Assembly: GCF_902167145.1 (NCBI RefSeq) | Contig: NC_050101.1 | Coordinates: forward strand, 119,193,789-119,257,788 | Length of the DNA: 64,000 nt | Origin: Zea mays | Taxonomy: Eukaryota; Streptophyta; Magnoliopsida; Poales; Poaceae | Reading direction: 5' to 3' | Part shown: positions 1 through 10,856 of the stretch, piece by piece | Layout of the letters: every line of letters begins with the position of its first letter | How positions within the stretch are numbered: the stretch's first letter is position 1 | Position numbers and translations under genes: made by a program | Notes under the pieces: model-generated | Database searches by the model: none | Told to the model about the DNA's origin: nothing | What the model saw: the letters and a program-made list of their open reading frames with translations, nothing else

Positions 1-1701
1 CGCCGTTCGTGGCGCTGGCAGCTGCCGCATGTCTGGCTCTCCGGCCTGAGCGGCTTCGGCGCTGCTTCCGGTGCCACCTCCCACCGAGGCAGCCGAAAGA
101 CGTTTCTCCGCCGACGAGATAGTCGGAGCCACCCGCGGACTGACCTCCGACTCCACGGCCTTGGTAGCTTGTCCTCGCCCCTCGAGTGGGGTCATGGGCG
201 AGGGCCTTGTCGCAACAGCGTCTACCCTGAGGTCATCGCTGCTGCTGTTTGGCCGCCCGGAGCGGAGGTCGTTGTCGCTGCTGCCGGAGCGGGCGGCGGT
301 GAGCCACCTGGGGTTTCGTCGCCCCGCAGGCCTTCCAATGTGGGGGGTTGTTCGTACCTGCGGGGGCGGAACCGGAGTTCCGTTTGTAATGGCACCTTGA
401 GTGCCGGTGTCTGTTCATCATGGTTGTCGGGGCCTGAACATGTATGTATTTTGGCATGAAGCCGTGTTTCGTCCTCATTTCGAGCGCTAGGACTCGCCTG
501 TCGGCTAACAGAACCGCTTAATCAAGTTTGAGTTGCCTCGTGCGAAGGTGACGAGTGAGGTATCCGTATTCCGGAGGCGTAGGAGTCCCTCGGCTCGGTC
601 GGCCTTGCCGCCCGAGGCTTCTCTTGCTTAGTTAAAGAAAACCCTCGGCCGCTCTACGATGAGCCGGAGCCGGAGGCAGCGGTGCCAGCACAGACAGAGG
701 CAGAGATGGCTCGAAAAGAAGCTTCGTCGGCCGGAGCCTGGCCGGGCCGTCCACTGGCGGGACCGACGCCGGAGTCGGGTTGCCGAGGCCACGAGCCGGG
801 CTGATGTCCTCGGGGGACAGCTGGCTGAGGCTACGGAGCGGCCGGCCGAGCCATCTGCTCGGGCCGGGTTCCCAGAGGAGACCCCGATGACGATGGCCCA
901 GGCGTGGTGCCAACAGGTTCCTTCGAGGTGGAGATCCTCCGACTGTGTTGCCGTCCGAGGCCGGGTCGGATTCCGCCGAAGGTGGAGTCGACGCCGAGGG
1001 TGTTGCTGCTCCCCCACTGTTGTCTGACCCTGCAGGAACAGTTTATCTTGTAGTGTGCGTATGTTTTTTGCGGCCGCCGAGGCCCAAACATATCATCGTC
1101 GTGTTGTAAAGCTGTGTTTCTTTTCCCCTTGTTTCGAGTGTCAGGACTTATTTGTCGGTAACAGAATTGTTTGTCCGAGCGAGAGTTACTTTTCATGGAA
1201 GGTGATGAGTGAGGTATCCGTATCCCGGAGGCGTAGGAGTCCCTCGGCTCGGTCGGCCTTGCCGCTTACGTGTACTCTTACTCGTCCGTAGGATTCTGCT
1301 ATCGATATAGTCGAGAAGGCACAGAAAATTGTTTCGGCAGAAAAGTTTCCGAGCATTAAGACTTGTTCGGTCAGCGGAACCGCTTATCCGAGCGTGAGTT
1401 ACTTATCACAGAAGGTGATGAGTGAGGTATCCGTATCCCGGAGGCGTAGGAGTCCCTCGGCTCGGTCGGCCTTGGCTGCTTACGTGTACTCTGTCGTTTT
1501 CAAGATCCCACTTTCGAAGTAGTCGAAAAACACGAAAGACGTTCTGGCAGAAAGACCTTTTCCGAGGAAAATTTTGACACAGAGGGGGTGCCCCCCTTCT
1601 AGCCCCCGAGGGAGGGTTGGGCTTTGCCGAGGCAAGGCTGACCCTTCCTTGATGGTTAGACTTTGTATGTAAGCGAGGTATATGAACGACTTGAAAACAT
1701 C
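1..1701 (-). mobile_element. Gypsy post-pol noncoding region
   Basis: This GC-rich stretch lies downstream (minus strand) of the integrase stop at about 1702, so it is the region between pol and the 3' LTR of the Huck-like element. Many short open frames cross it on both strands, but none has a recognisable domain. They look like a by-product of high GC. It contains an imperfect repeat described separately. Confidence 0.6.
478..1476. repeat. Imperfect direct repeats in gypsy 3' region
   Basis: Three copies of a roughly 130-bp unit lie at about 478-612, 1133-1264 and 1350-1476. The best conserved part is a block of about 60 bp beginning GTGATGAGTGAGGTATCCGT and ending CTCGGTCGGCCTTG, at 547-610, 1201-1264 and 1414-1475. 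The copies differ by a few substitutions and their spacing is uneven. Confidence 0.8.
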
Positions 1702-2269
1702 TTAAGGGTAGAAGCGACGTAGCTGTCGGATGTTCCAAGCGTTGTTGTAGACCTCACCTTGACTGTTGGCCAGCTTGTATGTTCCGGGCTTCAAAATCTT
1801 GGCGATGATGAATGCCCCTTCCCAGGGAGGCGTGAGCTTGTGACGCCCTCGGGCGTCTTGTCGTAGCCGAAGCACCAAGTCACCCACCTGGAGGTCTCGG
1901 GACTGAACCCCTCGGGCGTGGTAGCATCGCAGGGACTGCTGATACCGTGCCGAGTGTAGTAAGGCCATGTCCCGAGCCTCTTCCAGCTGGTCTAGTGAGT
2001 CTTCTCGGTTGGTTCGGTTGCTTCGGTCGTCGTACGCCCTCGTCCTCGGGGGAACTGTATTCTAAGTCTGTGGGCAAGATGGCCTCGGTCCCATAGACTA
2101 GAAAGAACGGCGTGAAGCCCGTGGCTCGGCTCGGCGTTGTACTCAGACTCCAGACCACCAAGGGGAGTTCCTCCATCCATCGCCTACCGAACTTGTGGAG
2201 GTCGTTGTAGATCTGTGGCTTGAGTCCTTGCAGAATCATGCCGTTGGCACGCTCTACTTGCCCATTCGT
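1702..2269 (-). pseudogene. Gypsy integrase C-terminal part
   Basis: This continues the gypsy integrase left of the CACTA insertion. It starts in the catalytic-core segment NGQVERANGMILQG, where the glutamate after GQ-V is the third acidic residue of the D,D(35)E triad. It runs through the SH3-like C-terminal domain (VGDLVLRLRQDARGRHKL, then PPWEGAF and PGTYKL) to a stop at 1702. The frame shifts near 2048, in a C-rich run after the residues ILPTDLEY; downstream residues such as DSLDQLEEARD are in another frame. CGT at 2267-2269 is the left copy of the CACTA target duplication. The element is non-functional. Confidence 0.85.
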
Positions 2270-2297
2270 CACTACAACCTTCTATGCCTTCTGTGAC
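2270..2297 (+). repeat. CACTA left terminal inverted repeat
   Basis: The 28-bp terminus begins CACTACAACCTTCTATGCC. Compared with the reverse complement of 16016-16043 it has two mismatches, C/T at base 13 and G/A at base 24. The target duplication CGT immediately precedes it. Confidence 0.95.
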
Positions 2298-2800
2298 ATT
2301 AACATTACGTCACAAACAGCAGTATTTTTGTCATACCTTACATGTTGGTGACGTCATTGTGACGAAAATTACATCGTCACAGAAGGTGCATGTTAAATGG
2401 AGTACTATGATGAATAACAAAAAATGTCATAATAGTTTATGACACAAACTACAAACGTCACTACTTCTATGACAATCGAATTTGTCACTAATTATGTTTA
2501 AATATGTCACAATTCATGTATTTGTGCCTTGCCACGTGGCTGATTACGTGGCGAGATGACATGGCAGTTGACGTGGCAGGTGATGTGGCAAAAATGTTGT
2601 GACGATTTCATTCGTCACAAATGTTATGATGTGGCATGCCACATGGCAGATGATGTGGCAAAATGATGTGACAAAAATATTTGTCATAAATATCAATGAT
2701 GTGGTAGCTGATGTGGCAATATATTTGTGACGATTTTTGTTCATCACAAAGTACGATGGCGTTGTAATATATTTATGATGGATTTTTCATCATAAGGCGT
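2298..2800. repeat. CACTA left subterminal repeats
   Basis: Short motifs of the form TGTGACGA, CGTCAC and TTTGTCAC recur in both orientations in the first 500 bp, as expected of transposase-binding subterminal repeats. From about 2560 to 2725 there is a second pattern, several copies of GATGTGGCA or TGACGTGGCA at irregular spacing. Confidence 0.75.
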
Positions 2801-3039
2801 GGTGAATTCATAGCGTCATGGTCACATGCTAATAACCAAAACATTGAATTATTTAGTTCAACATTCACACAATTCATACAAGAGATACTTTTATAACTTC
2901 AAATCGTATGATTGTAGATCATGTAACTTAAAATACAAAGGAAATCCTATAACTTCAACTCAAAGTATGAAAGTTTAAACATATTCCAAATTTATAAAAC
3001 CTGAATCCAGAACTAATATAACATGATACTATAGCAGAC

Positions 3040-6000
3040 TTAAGATGGGGGCACTTGGCTTCGACTGAAGCTCAACAGTTGATGGAGGAGACTATTATTT
3101 TCTTCCATCGATCTCTTCATATTGTCCATGGTCTCCTTTGAGGCCTGTGCCTGAGCCTTTAAGGTTTCTACTTCTTCCCGAAGTCCATCTTTTTCTAGCC
3201 TCTCAAACTCCAATTGATTCTGAAGTTCTTGAACCATTGCAGAAACAGTTGTTGTGGAGCTTTTCTTGGAGTTATCTTGCAGACCAACATTCTTTAGAAA
3301 TAAACTGGAGCCCCCTAGCACTTCAGAAACAACTTCCATAGGAGACTTCTGCTGTTGTTCATCCTCAACTGGTGTTGTCACCATTGCTTCCATGTCAACC
3401 TATTATAAATATTATTTGTTAGTATAACATAGTCGTAGTTGTAATTTTTCAGAACAAACATAAAAGAAAACGAGTACTCACAATTGCTTTCTTTACATTT
3501 TCAGAAAAACCTTTCTTCTTGCTGCAATGCATGTCCTTGAAAAGATCTATTGCACTCGGTTCAGCATCCTTATATTTCTCTTGTTTCTAAAGTGAGGAAA
3601 TGAATCTGGTGAGAATAGAGACCTTGGCACATAATGTACAAGTCAGATTTATAAATTTCAATATGACGTATATTGAAGGTTGAACATTTGTTAAAAGGTT
3701 TACAATACATTTTAGATATGGATAGTACTAAATCGGTTGAATGAAATAATATTTCTAGTAGATATATGAGCAGTGCTAATTCATCATCTAAAAAGATAAA
3801 AGACAGTGATGGCAGCAGGCTGCTTTCTCTATAGCTTGGCATTGGGTTGCTTTCTCTGCAGTAGGTGTTGCAATGCAGCCACAATGAACAGAGGAAGCAA
3901 ACTCCAATAAATAAAACTAGAATACATATTTGCTACTGTTATCAAAATGATCTATAATTTACAACATATAATTGTGGACATATTGATTGAAAGCTAGTCA
4001 AACTTCTTTGAAGGCCTATGAAACTGCTCTGACATCCAATGATCATTTTCTTACCAATAAATTAGGGGACAACTTCATGAGTAAATAGAGATGTTAATAT
4101 TGAATTTATTGGCAGCAGTAAACAATCAGAGATTTGGCAACCATGTAGTTCAGTAACCAATGATGCTTTTCTTACCAGTAAATAAGCTTTTGCAATATAT
4201 GACTGGGATCCTGTGCATTGTTGATACTGTACTTTTTCACGATTAAGTTTATTCTTCATACAACTATCCTGTACATTAAATCAACATGTTAGAAATAATA
4301 TGTACAATAAGTAGTGTGAAATAGTATAGCAGTTTTCAGAGTCTACATTAGTTAATTATTGCATTGGTTTTCTCTATGTGCTACTTTATTTGATGTTTTT
4401 AGTTATGTTGTAGAATCTGAACTATATGTACTTTTATTGGGTGCATTCACTAAGGATGGTGCAAAAGCTAGATCAATGTTCCATTATCTAAAAGGTAGAC
4501 ACTTAATGTAGGCATAAATTATTTGGGACGAAATGTCAAAATAGGAAAGGTAAAATTCATAAGGATATCCATGATTTCACTTCAAACAATAAAGATAGTA
4601 CAGTGCAAGTCAGTGGAGATTTATTGCAAAAACCTTGTGTTTTGGGGTAGACCACTTCTCCACCAACTTTCTCCAGTCCTCATCAGACATGCTTGAAATA
4701 GGCGATGTAGTCCTCACTTGATTAGCAGGCATCCCATTGAAATACTTTTGTTTTAGTCTATACCTCATTTGGCGTTGTCCAACCTTTAGCATATCTAGAC
4801 ATGCAACTTCCATTGCCTTGCTATCATTTTCCATGGTGAATTGAGCCTGGTAAATAAGAAACAATTTCAACAATAATTGAAAATGTCGATGAACTGTAAC
4901 TTGACAAATGAGTAAAAGTAACTTACAGTAACTTTTCCAATATAGTTTTTTATTGTAGGTTCATTCTCTTTCCTCTTGTACTCCTTCCAGTGGTGAAATA
5001 TTGGAATGTGCTGCCTCAATGTGATTCCCCCCTCTGATGCAAACTTAGCAGCTTGAATGGGTGGCTCTGGCCTCTTGCTCCCTTCAGTAATTTGGATTGG
5101 AATCTTCATTCCTAGTCCTCTGCTTAACGATTCAAGTTGTTTGCCCATACTTTTTCTCCTTGGTATGATATCTATTGTTCCTGGTCAGGACACAAAAAGT
5201 TTTTGATATGTGTGATGCTGCATATAACTAAGAATTAGTTGCCATAAATCATACTAAAACATATGAGTAATTTTGTTTAAATTTAAGTTATACTAGTTAC
5301 CTAAACTAATGCTGGAAAACATAAAAGTTATTTGCTCAAGGATAGTTCAATGTCTAAATAGTTAAAATGTTTAGTTACCTTCAACTGCATTGTGGTTATC
5401 ACTCTCCTCCTGTATCAGAGAATTAGGCTCTATAGCATTGTCTATGTGATGTGTTGGGTTATTGTCTATGGTGGCATTTGCACTAGGTTGTGTAGGAACA
5501 ACAAGAGTTTCGATCGAATCATGGTTTGTAGCAGGACATGAACTGAGTTGTTTATGAACAGACGGGTTGTGGCTATTTTCTTGGTTTATTTCAGCAATTC
5601 TTTGCCTAGTGACTCTAATTGTTCGCTCCTGTGCAGGTGCCACAATTCTTTTATTTCCTCTTGTTACTTTTGTTGAGATCTGATGACCATCATCGGATAT
5701 GTTGGCACGACCACTGTTACGACATTGGGATTCCTGAATATGTAGAATACAATAAGGATATGCATATCAAATTCATTGTGAACCCAAAACTAAAGATAGA
5801 TAATTGAGAAGCTAAGAATTAATAAGTACTATAGTGACCTCTTCATTAGAATTATCAGTGTTTTCACCATCATATAAACTCTCTGATTGTTGAGGACAGT
5901 CTTCTTTGTTGTTTGCAGCTGTAGCAGTCACCAGTGATTTCAATTGTCCAAGGCCTAGCCGTTGAAACAATTGATTGTTCTTCATCATATTCATAGCCCT

Positions 6001-6161
6001 TATTTTCTCGTAATCAGTTGGCATAGGTTCTGTTAATGTAACACAAAGTAAAATAAAGGCATACAATACTAAAACAAAATAAATTAAGAAGGTATTGCCA
6101 TAAAGAGTAAATTACCTTCGGGTTTCCGTGAGGTCCATGTGGACCTCTTCCCTGGAGCCAT
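3040..6161 (-). pseudogene. CACTA TNP1-like protein gene (Transposase_24 type)
   Basis: I read eight minus-strand exons with GT-AG borders: 6116-6161 (ATG, MAPGKRSTWTSRKPE), 5839-6029, 5379-5733, 4927-5180, 4634-4846, 4176-4268, 3482-3587 and 3040-3399 (stop). The centre holds the conserved block of plant En/Spm Transposase_24 proteins, with KQKYFNGMPANQVRTTSP, DWRKLVEKW, KNKLNRE and TGSQSYIAKA. The last exon is a coiled-coil-like segment (ELQNQLEFERLEKDGLREEV). Such proteins are thought to bind element DNA and assist transposition. Exon 7 contains a run of five T (plus strand 3540-3544) where four keep the frame, so the gene is probably frameshifted. Exon 1 and the exon 7/8 borders are less certain than the rest. 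Confidence 0.7.
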
Positions 6162-7070
6162 CTTAGTCACCGGATCAACAACCACCAGATGCAGGGGTGG
6201 ACCTAGGTATTATATAAAAACTGTCTAAAGAAGGTATACTAGAGCAATATATGCAGCTAGGCACACATTCACTATTCAGGTTATAACCCCATCATGAACA
6301 GAAATGGTGTTGTTGAATAGATAAAATAACATCAAAGCATTGATGTTCAACCATTTTAGCTTGATCATGTTATGGATGGCAAGATAAAATAGATAGCAGA
6401 AATGTATCCATGCATAGGAAAAAGGACCCTACAAAAAATAAGCCATTCTATATAATAGAGCTGGGAGCAAAGACGTGCTCCCGGCGTGTCCACGTCGTCA
6501 CTTGAGAACCTGTGGATATAATTACACTCCACACAAATAAAACACAAATGATTTGAGAACCTGCGGGTATAAGAAGAATTGTATATACTGAATTGGATGT
6601 CCTGCTGCTGTCTATGAAAGTATATCTAGTCCTGGTCCTGGCACGCCCCGGCCAAACGACGGCCTAAGAAACTACCACAAGCCAATACGCACATAGATCG
6701 AACAAACTAGAAGCTGGACTATTGCAATTGCAAGCAAACGAACTCATACCGTGGCTACGTTACGTTCTAGAATAACAGCGGCGCTGGCTGTCCACGTCGC
6801 GGTGTGGAACGGCGGCGGCGAGATAAAATATCTGGCGGCGTTCGGCGAATTCTGGGTGCAGCGGCTCCCTCTCTCTCTGCGACGAAGTCTCTAGTTAAGA
6901 AACGGGCCTGGACCGCTGGATGGCAGGGACGCCGGACGCAGGGCGCTCGGTTTCTGCGGTTCTGCTTTCTGGCGGGTGGCGGCTGCTTGTGGCTGGGCGG
7001 GCAGGCGGCTGAGAGAGAGACGCGTGAGAGAGCCAGAGAGGAGAGAATAGGGTTCAGTAATAGGGAATAA
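6162..7070 (-). promoter_or_regulatory. Probable 5' leader/promoter of the TNP1-like gene
   Basis: Upstream of the ATG at 6161 the sequence is first AT-rich (6200-6750), then becomes GC-rich at about 6775-7070 with CT-rich tracts on the minus strand (CTCTCTGGCTCTCTCACGCG). This looks like a plant 5' untranslated region, possibly with an intron between it and the ATG. No TATA box could be assigned. The plus-strand open frame at 6804-7070 has no recognisable domain. Confidence 0.4.
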
Positions 7071-8436
7071 AAATGGACATTATTAGGCCGGTTTCTAGAA
7101 TCTGGACTCTCGTGGGCTGAAAACTGATTAAAAAAGCTATTGGTTCAATTACGGAAGGATATACCAGGGGAGCAGTCTATTTTTTTTAGGGATTATATTG
7201 GTTCAATTTTGATTAAAAAAGAAGAATAATTATCTGAAAATAGGTACGCCGTCACAAGGAAATATTTTTAAAAAAATAATACATGCGCATGTGCAAAAAG
7301 AATAATGTGCAAGGGATTCTCTAGAACACTTTTGATTATGTAGAAAGAAGAGCATTTGCTTGTCGTTCATAAAGAAAAATGTCCTCTATTGCATAGAATA
7401 AAAAATATTTCGTTTTTGTTCTTGAATAAAGACAGTGTTTGCTTGTTTCCGAGGTAAACTAAAAATTTATCATCTCAACAAAAAGATGTTGTAAACCCTG
7501 TTCGTATTTCATATTAGATGTTATAAACAACGTCTCATTAAAAAATAGGTAATAATTTCCTAAGGTTCTAAACAAATTTATAATAATATTAATTAAAATG
7601 ATGTGTTTCTGAATGGCAGTTTAGTCTGTGAAATGATTATGCGAAGAATTGGCCCTGTCGGCGGGCGTAAGTGTGCCCATGAGCCCATCGACTACGATGC
7701 CCGACACGGCTCTGACCGCCATGACCACGACAACCTCGATGTGGGTGAGCTGCTTTGCTAGAGACGCCTGCACGTCAGCCTCCGACGACCTGTCATGGTA
7801 ATCGGAGAGAACAATAATATACACGCGACGAAGCAGATGACATTGAGGGATGGCTGCAAACACAATCATATGGTAACCGACATCGACGGTGTGCTGACCT
7901 GACGAAGACGACGATGTCTGGTCCGCACCACACAGACCATAGATGAAGCGCTCATAGATCAAGGGACAATGAGTACCCGCCGCCGTGGTTGTTGTGGACT
8001 GCTCTCCTTTTCCCCTTCCACCACGGCGGACACGACGATGCCTGCTTTTTTCTACTTTTATTGTGGCGCGATGCTTCGATTTTTGCCTGGAAGTTTCTCA
8101 TGGCCTTGGGAGGAACGCGCTGTGTGGAGTTCTACGATTTGCCTCCTACAGCCATGGGATATAAATCATACGCACGCCGTCATTTTGCCTTTAATAGGAG
8201 ACTATACGTGAGGCCTGCTGCTCGCTCTAGCTGTCGTTCACGCCCAACCAAACCGAGATCTCAACCAAACCCTAGCTGTCGCACCGTAGCTGCTGCACCA
8301 GAGCCGCCGCACTAAAAACCCCATGGATCGAACTGCTCCCGTCGTCGCTGTTGCAGAGGCTGTTGATGCTGCTCGTTTCTGGGCACATTTCTGGGAGTTC
8401 TGTTCAAGACCTAAATAAAGGAATGAAAACAGCTGC
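7071..8436. other. CACTA internal region without recognised gene
   Basis: This is AT-rich to about 7620, then of mixed composition. A minus-strand open frame (7621-7962, 113 codons) and plus-strand frames at 7969-8315 overlap each other and show no domain I recognise. They could be chance frames or captured host fragments. At 8378-8399 there is a short match to the 257-bp array monomer (TTTCTGGGCACATTTCTGGG), which places array-type sequence on both sides of the next segment. Confidence 0.4.
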
Positions 8437-9060
8437 AAGATTCGCTTACTTCTTTCTCTTAGTCAGCTCTATCTCATATTGCCTACGAGATCTCGTAGTA
8501 TCTCACAGCAGTATCGAATAATGAAAAGAAGGAAAGCTCTATTGAATAAGCCCAGGATAGAACTCAAGGCTGCGACATCCACTTTAAGACTAGTTAAAAA
8601 GAAAAGGTTCCACCCTTCTAGTTAGACAACCGATATGCGACATCATACTTAGTATGGGAGTTGCCGCTGATCTGCGACATCAATAGATAAGCATGGTATG
8701 CGAATATGTGTTGTTGATCTCTGCATCGCGATGCTACTTTCGTAGGGGAGAGCAGTCAGTCCCCACCAAGGTGGGTCTAAGGGCTTTTTGGGGGGGGGGG
8801 TAATTTCGCTTCGTTCATCTTCAAGTGCCGACAGTTTCTATTCCCGAGTGTGAAAAGCCAGTACTGGATAGACGGTTTAGATACGTCACTGAGTGCCCCA
8901 TGGGTCATCTTGTTTCCTATTTATTGGAAGCTACATAAAGCATCCCTATATTATGACGAAGTAAGAAAGCATCAGTCCTCTTTTTTTCTGTCTTCTATGA
9001 AAGAATGTAGCTCGCTCTTTCAACCCTCTGCGGAACTGTTTGAGTTTTAGCATTGACACA
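8437..9060. other. Possible mitochondrial-DNA insertion (NUMT)
   Basis: This segment differs in texture from the rest of the CACTA element. It has balanced composition and phrases such as CTTTCTCTTAGTCAGC, GAATGAAAACAGCTGCAAG and CCCCATGGGTCATCTTG that resemble plant mitochondrial intergenic DNA. It lies between pieces of the array-type repeat. This is an impression from sequence style only; I could not run an alignment. It holds no recognisable gene. Confidence 0.35.
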
Positions 9061-9242
9061 GTTCCTTTTGATCGTATTACGCTTGACTCGCTGCAAAACA
9101 TTTCGCTTTCTGCGCTCGCTCGTACGTGGTTTACACTCCTTGCCTTTCATCTGACTTTTCCATCAGGCAATTGTTTGTTTTCAACTGGATTGGATTCCTT
9201 GCCCTTATTCATGGGCAATTTATGTTCACATCAACTGGATTG

Positions 9243-10590
9243 GATTTCTGTTCACATCAGCAATTTATGTTCACATTTCTGGGCACAATTCTGGGCACTC
9301 ATATCATTTCTGTTCACACTCTGAAATGTTTCTGGGCACACAAACAGAATTAAATTGAGCACATACACATACACTTATAACTGGGCACTAATTCTGTTTC
9401 TTGGATTCTGGGCACACAAACAGAATTAAACTGAGCACATACACATACACAAATAGAATTAAACGGAATTCTGGGCACTAATTATGTTTCTGTCGCAAAA
9501 GATTTCTGTTCACATCAGCAATTTATGTTCACATTTCTGGGCACATTTCTGGGCACTCACATCATTTCTGTTCACATTCTGAAATGTTTCTGGGCACACA
9601 AACATAATTAAATTGAGCACATACACATACACATATAACTGGGCACTAATTCTGTTTCTTGGATTCTGGGCACACAAACAGAATTAAACTGAGCACATAC
9701 ACATACACAAATAGAATTAAACGAAATTCTGGGCACTAATTCTGTTTCTGTCGCAAAAGATTTCTATTCACATCAGCTATTTATGTTCACATTTCTGGGC
9801 ACATTTCTGGGCACTCACATCATTTCTGTTCACATTCTGAAATGTTTCTGGGACAGAAACAGAATTAAATTGAGCACATACACTTACACATATAACTGGG
9901 CACTAATTCTGTTTCTGGGATTCTGGGCACACAAACAGAATTAAACTGAGCACATACACATACACAAATAGAATTAAACGGAATTCTGGGCACTAATTCT
10001 GTTTCTGTCGCAAAAGATTTCTGTTCACATAAGCTATTTATGTTCACATTTCTGGGCACATTTCTGGGCACTCACATCATTTCTGTTCACATTCTGAAAT
10101 GTTTCTGGGACAGAAACAGAATTAAATTGAGCACATACACTTACACATATAACTGGGCACTAATTCTGTTTCTGGGATTCTGGGCACACAAACAGAATTA
10201 AACTGAGCACATACACATACACAAATAGAATTAAACGGAATTCTGGGCACTAATTTTGTTTCTGTCGCAAAAAATTTCTGTTCACATAAGCAATTTATGT
10301 TCACATTTCTGGGCACATTTCTGGGCACTCACATCATTTCTGTTCACATTCTGAAATGTTTCTGGGCACACAAACAGAATTAAATTGAGCACATACACAT
10401 ACACATATAACTGGGCACTAATTCTGTTTCTGGGATTCTGGGCACACAAACAGAATTAAACTGAGCACATACACATACACAAATAGAATTAAACGGAATT
10501 CTGGGCACTAATTCTGTTTCTGTCGCAAAAGATTTCTGTTCACATCAGCTATTTATGTTCACATTTCTGGGCACATTTCTGGGAGCACAT
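9243..10590. repeat. Tandem array, about 5.2 copies of a 257-258 bp unit
   Basis: The landmark TGTCGCAAAA recurs at 9491, 9749, 10006, 10263 and 10521, giving a period of 257-258 bp. Copies differ by scattered substitutions and small indels. Each unit contains shorter internal duplications, such as two versions of CACACAAACAGAATTAAA followed by GAGCACATACACATACAC. Open frames of 68 codons repeated on the minus strand are a consequence of the repeat and not genes. The array sits downstream of the TNP2-like stop codon. Confidence 0.95.
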
Positions 10591-10856
10591 GCACAGATAA
10601 CTGAGCACATACACAATTCTGAAATGTTTCTGGACACTAACAAAATTTCTGGTTCTAAACATTACACAGACAGCAACACACACACTGAGAGCACAAACAG
10701 AATGTTTAGTCTGGGAGCACAAACAGACAGCACGCTTCAGGTTTCTGGGACATACAGGAACTTGTTTCCTTGTCGCAGCACGCTTCAAGTTTCTTGGACC
10801 ATCTGTAGTTCTATTCCCTTGGCGCAGCACGCTTCAAGTTTTTCCTTAACACTCAT

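Noticed and set aside
659..1027. Plus-strand frame of 122 codons
   Set aside because: It is arginine-rich, without a domain, in the GC-rich gypsy post-pol region; overlapping frames exist on both strands.
9243..10590. CRISPR-like or regularly spaced array
   Set aside because: Units are 257 bp and adjacent, without unique spacers, in a plant nuclear transposon.
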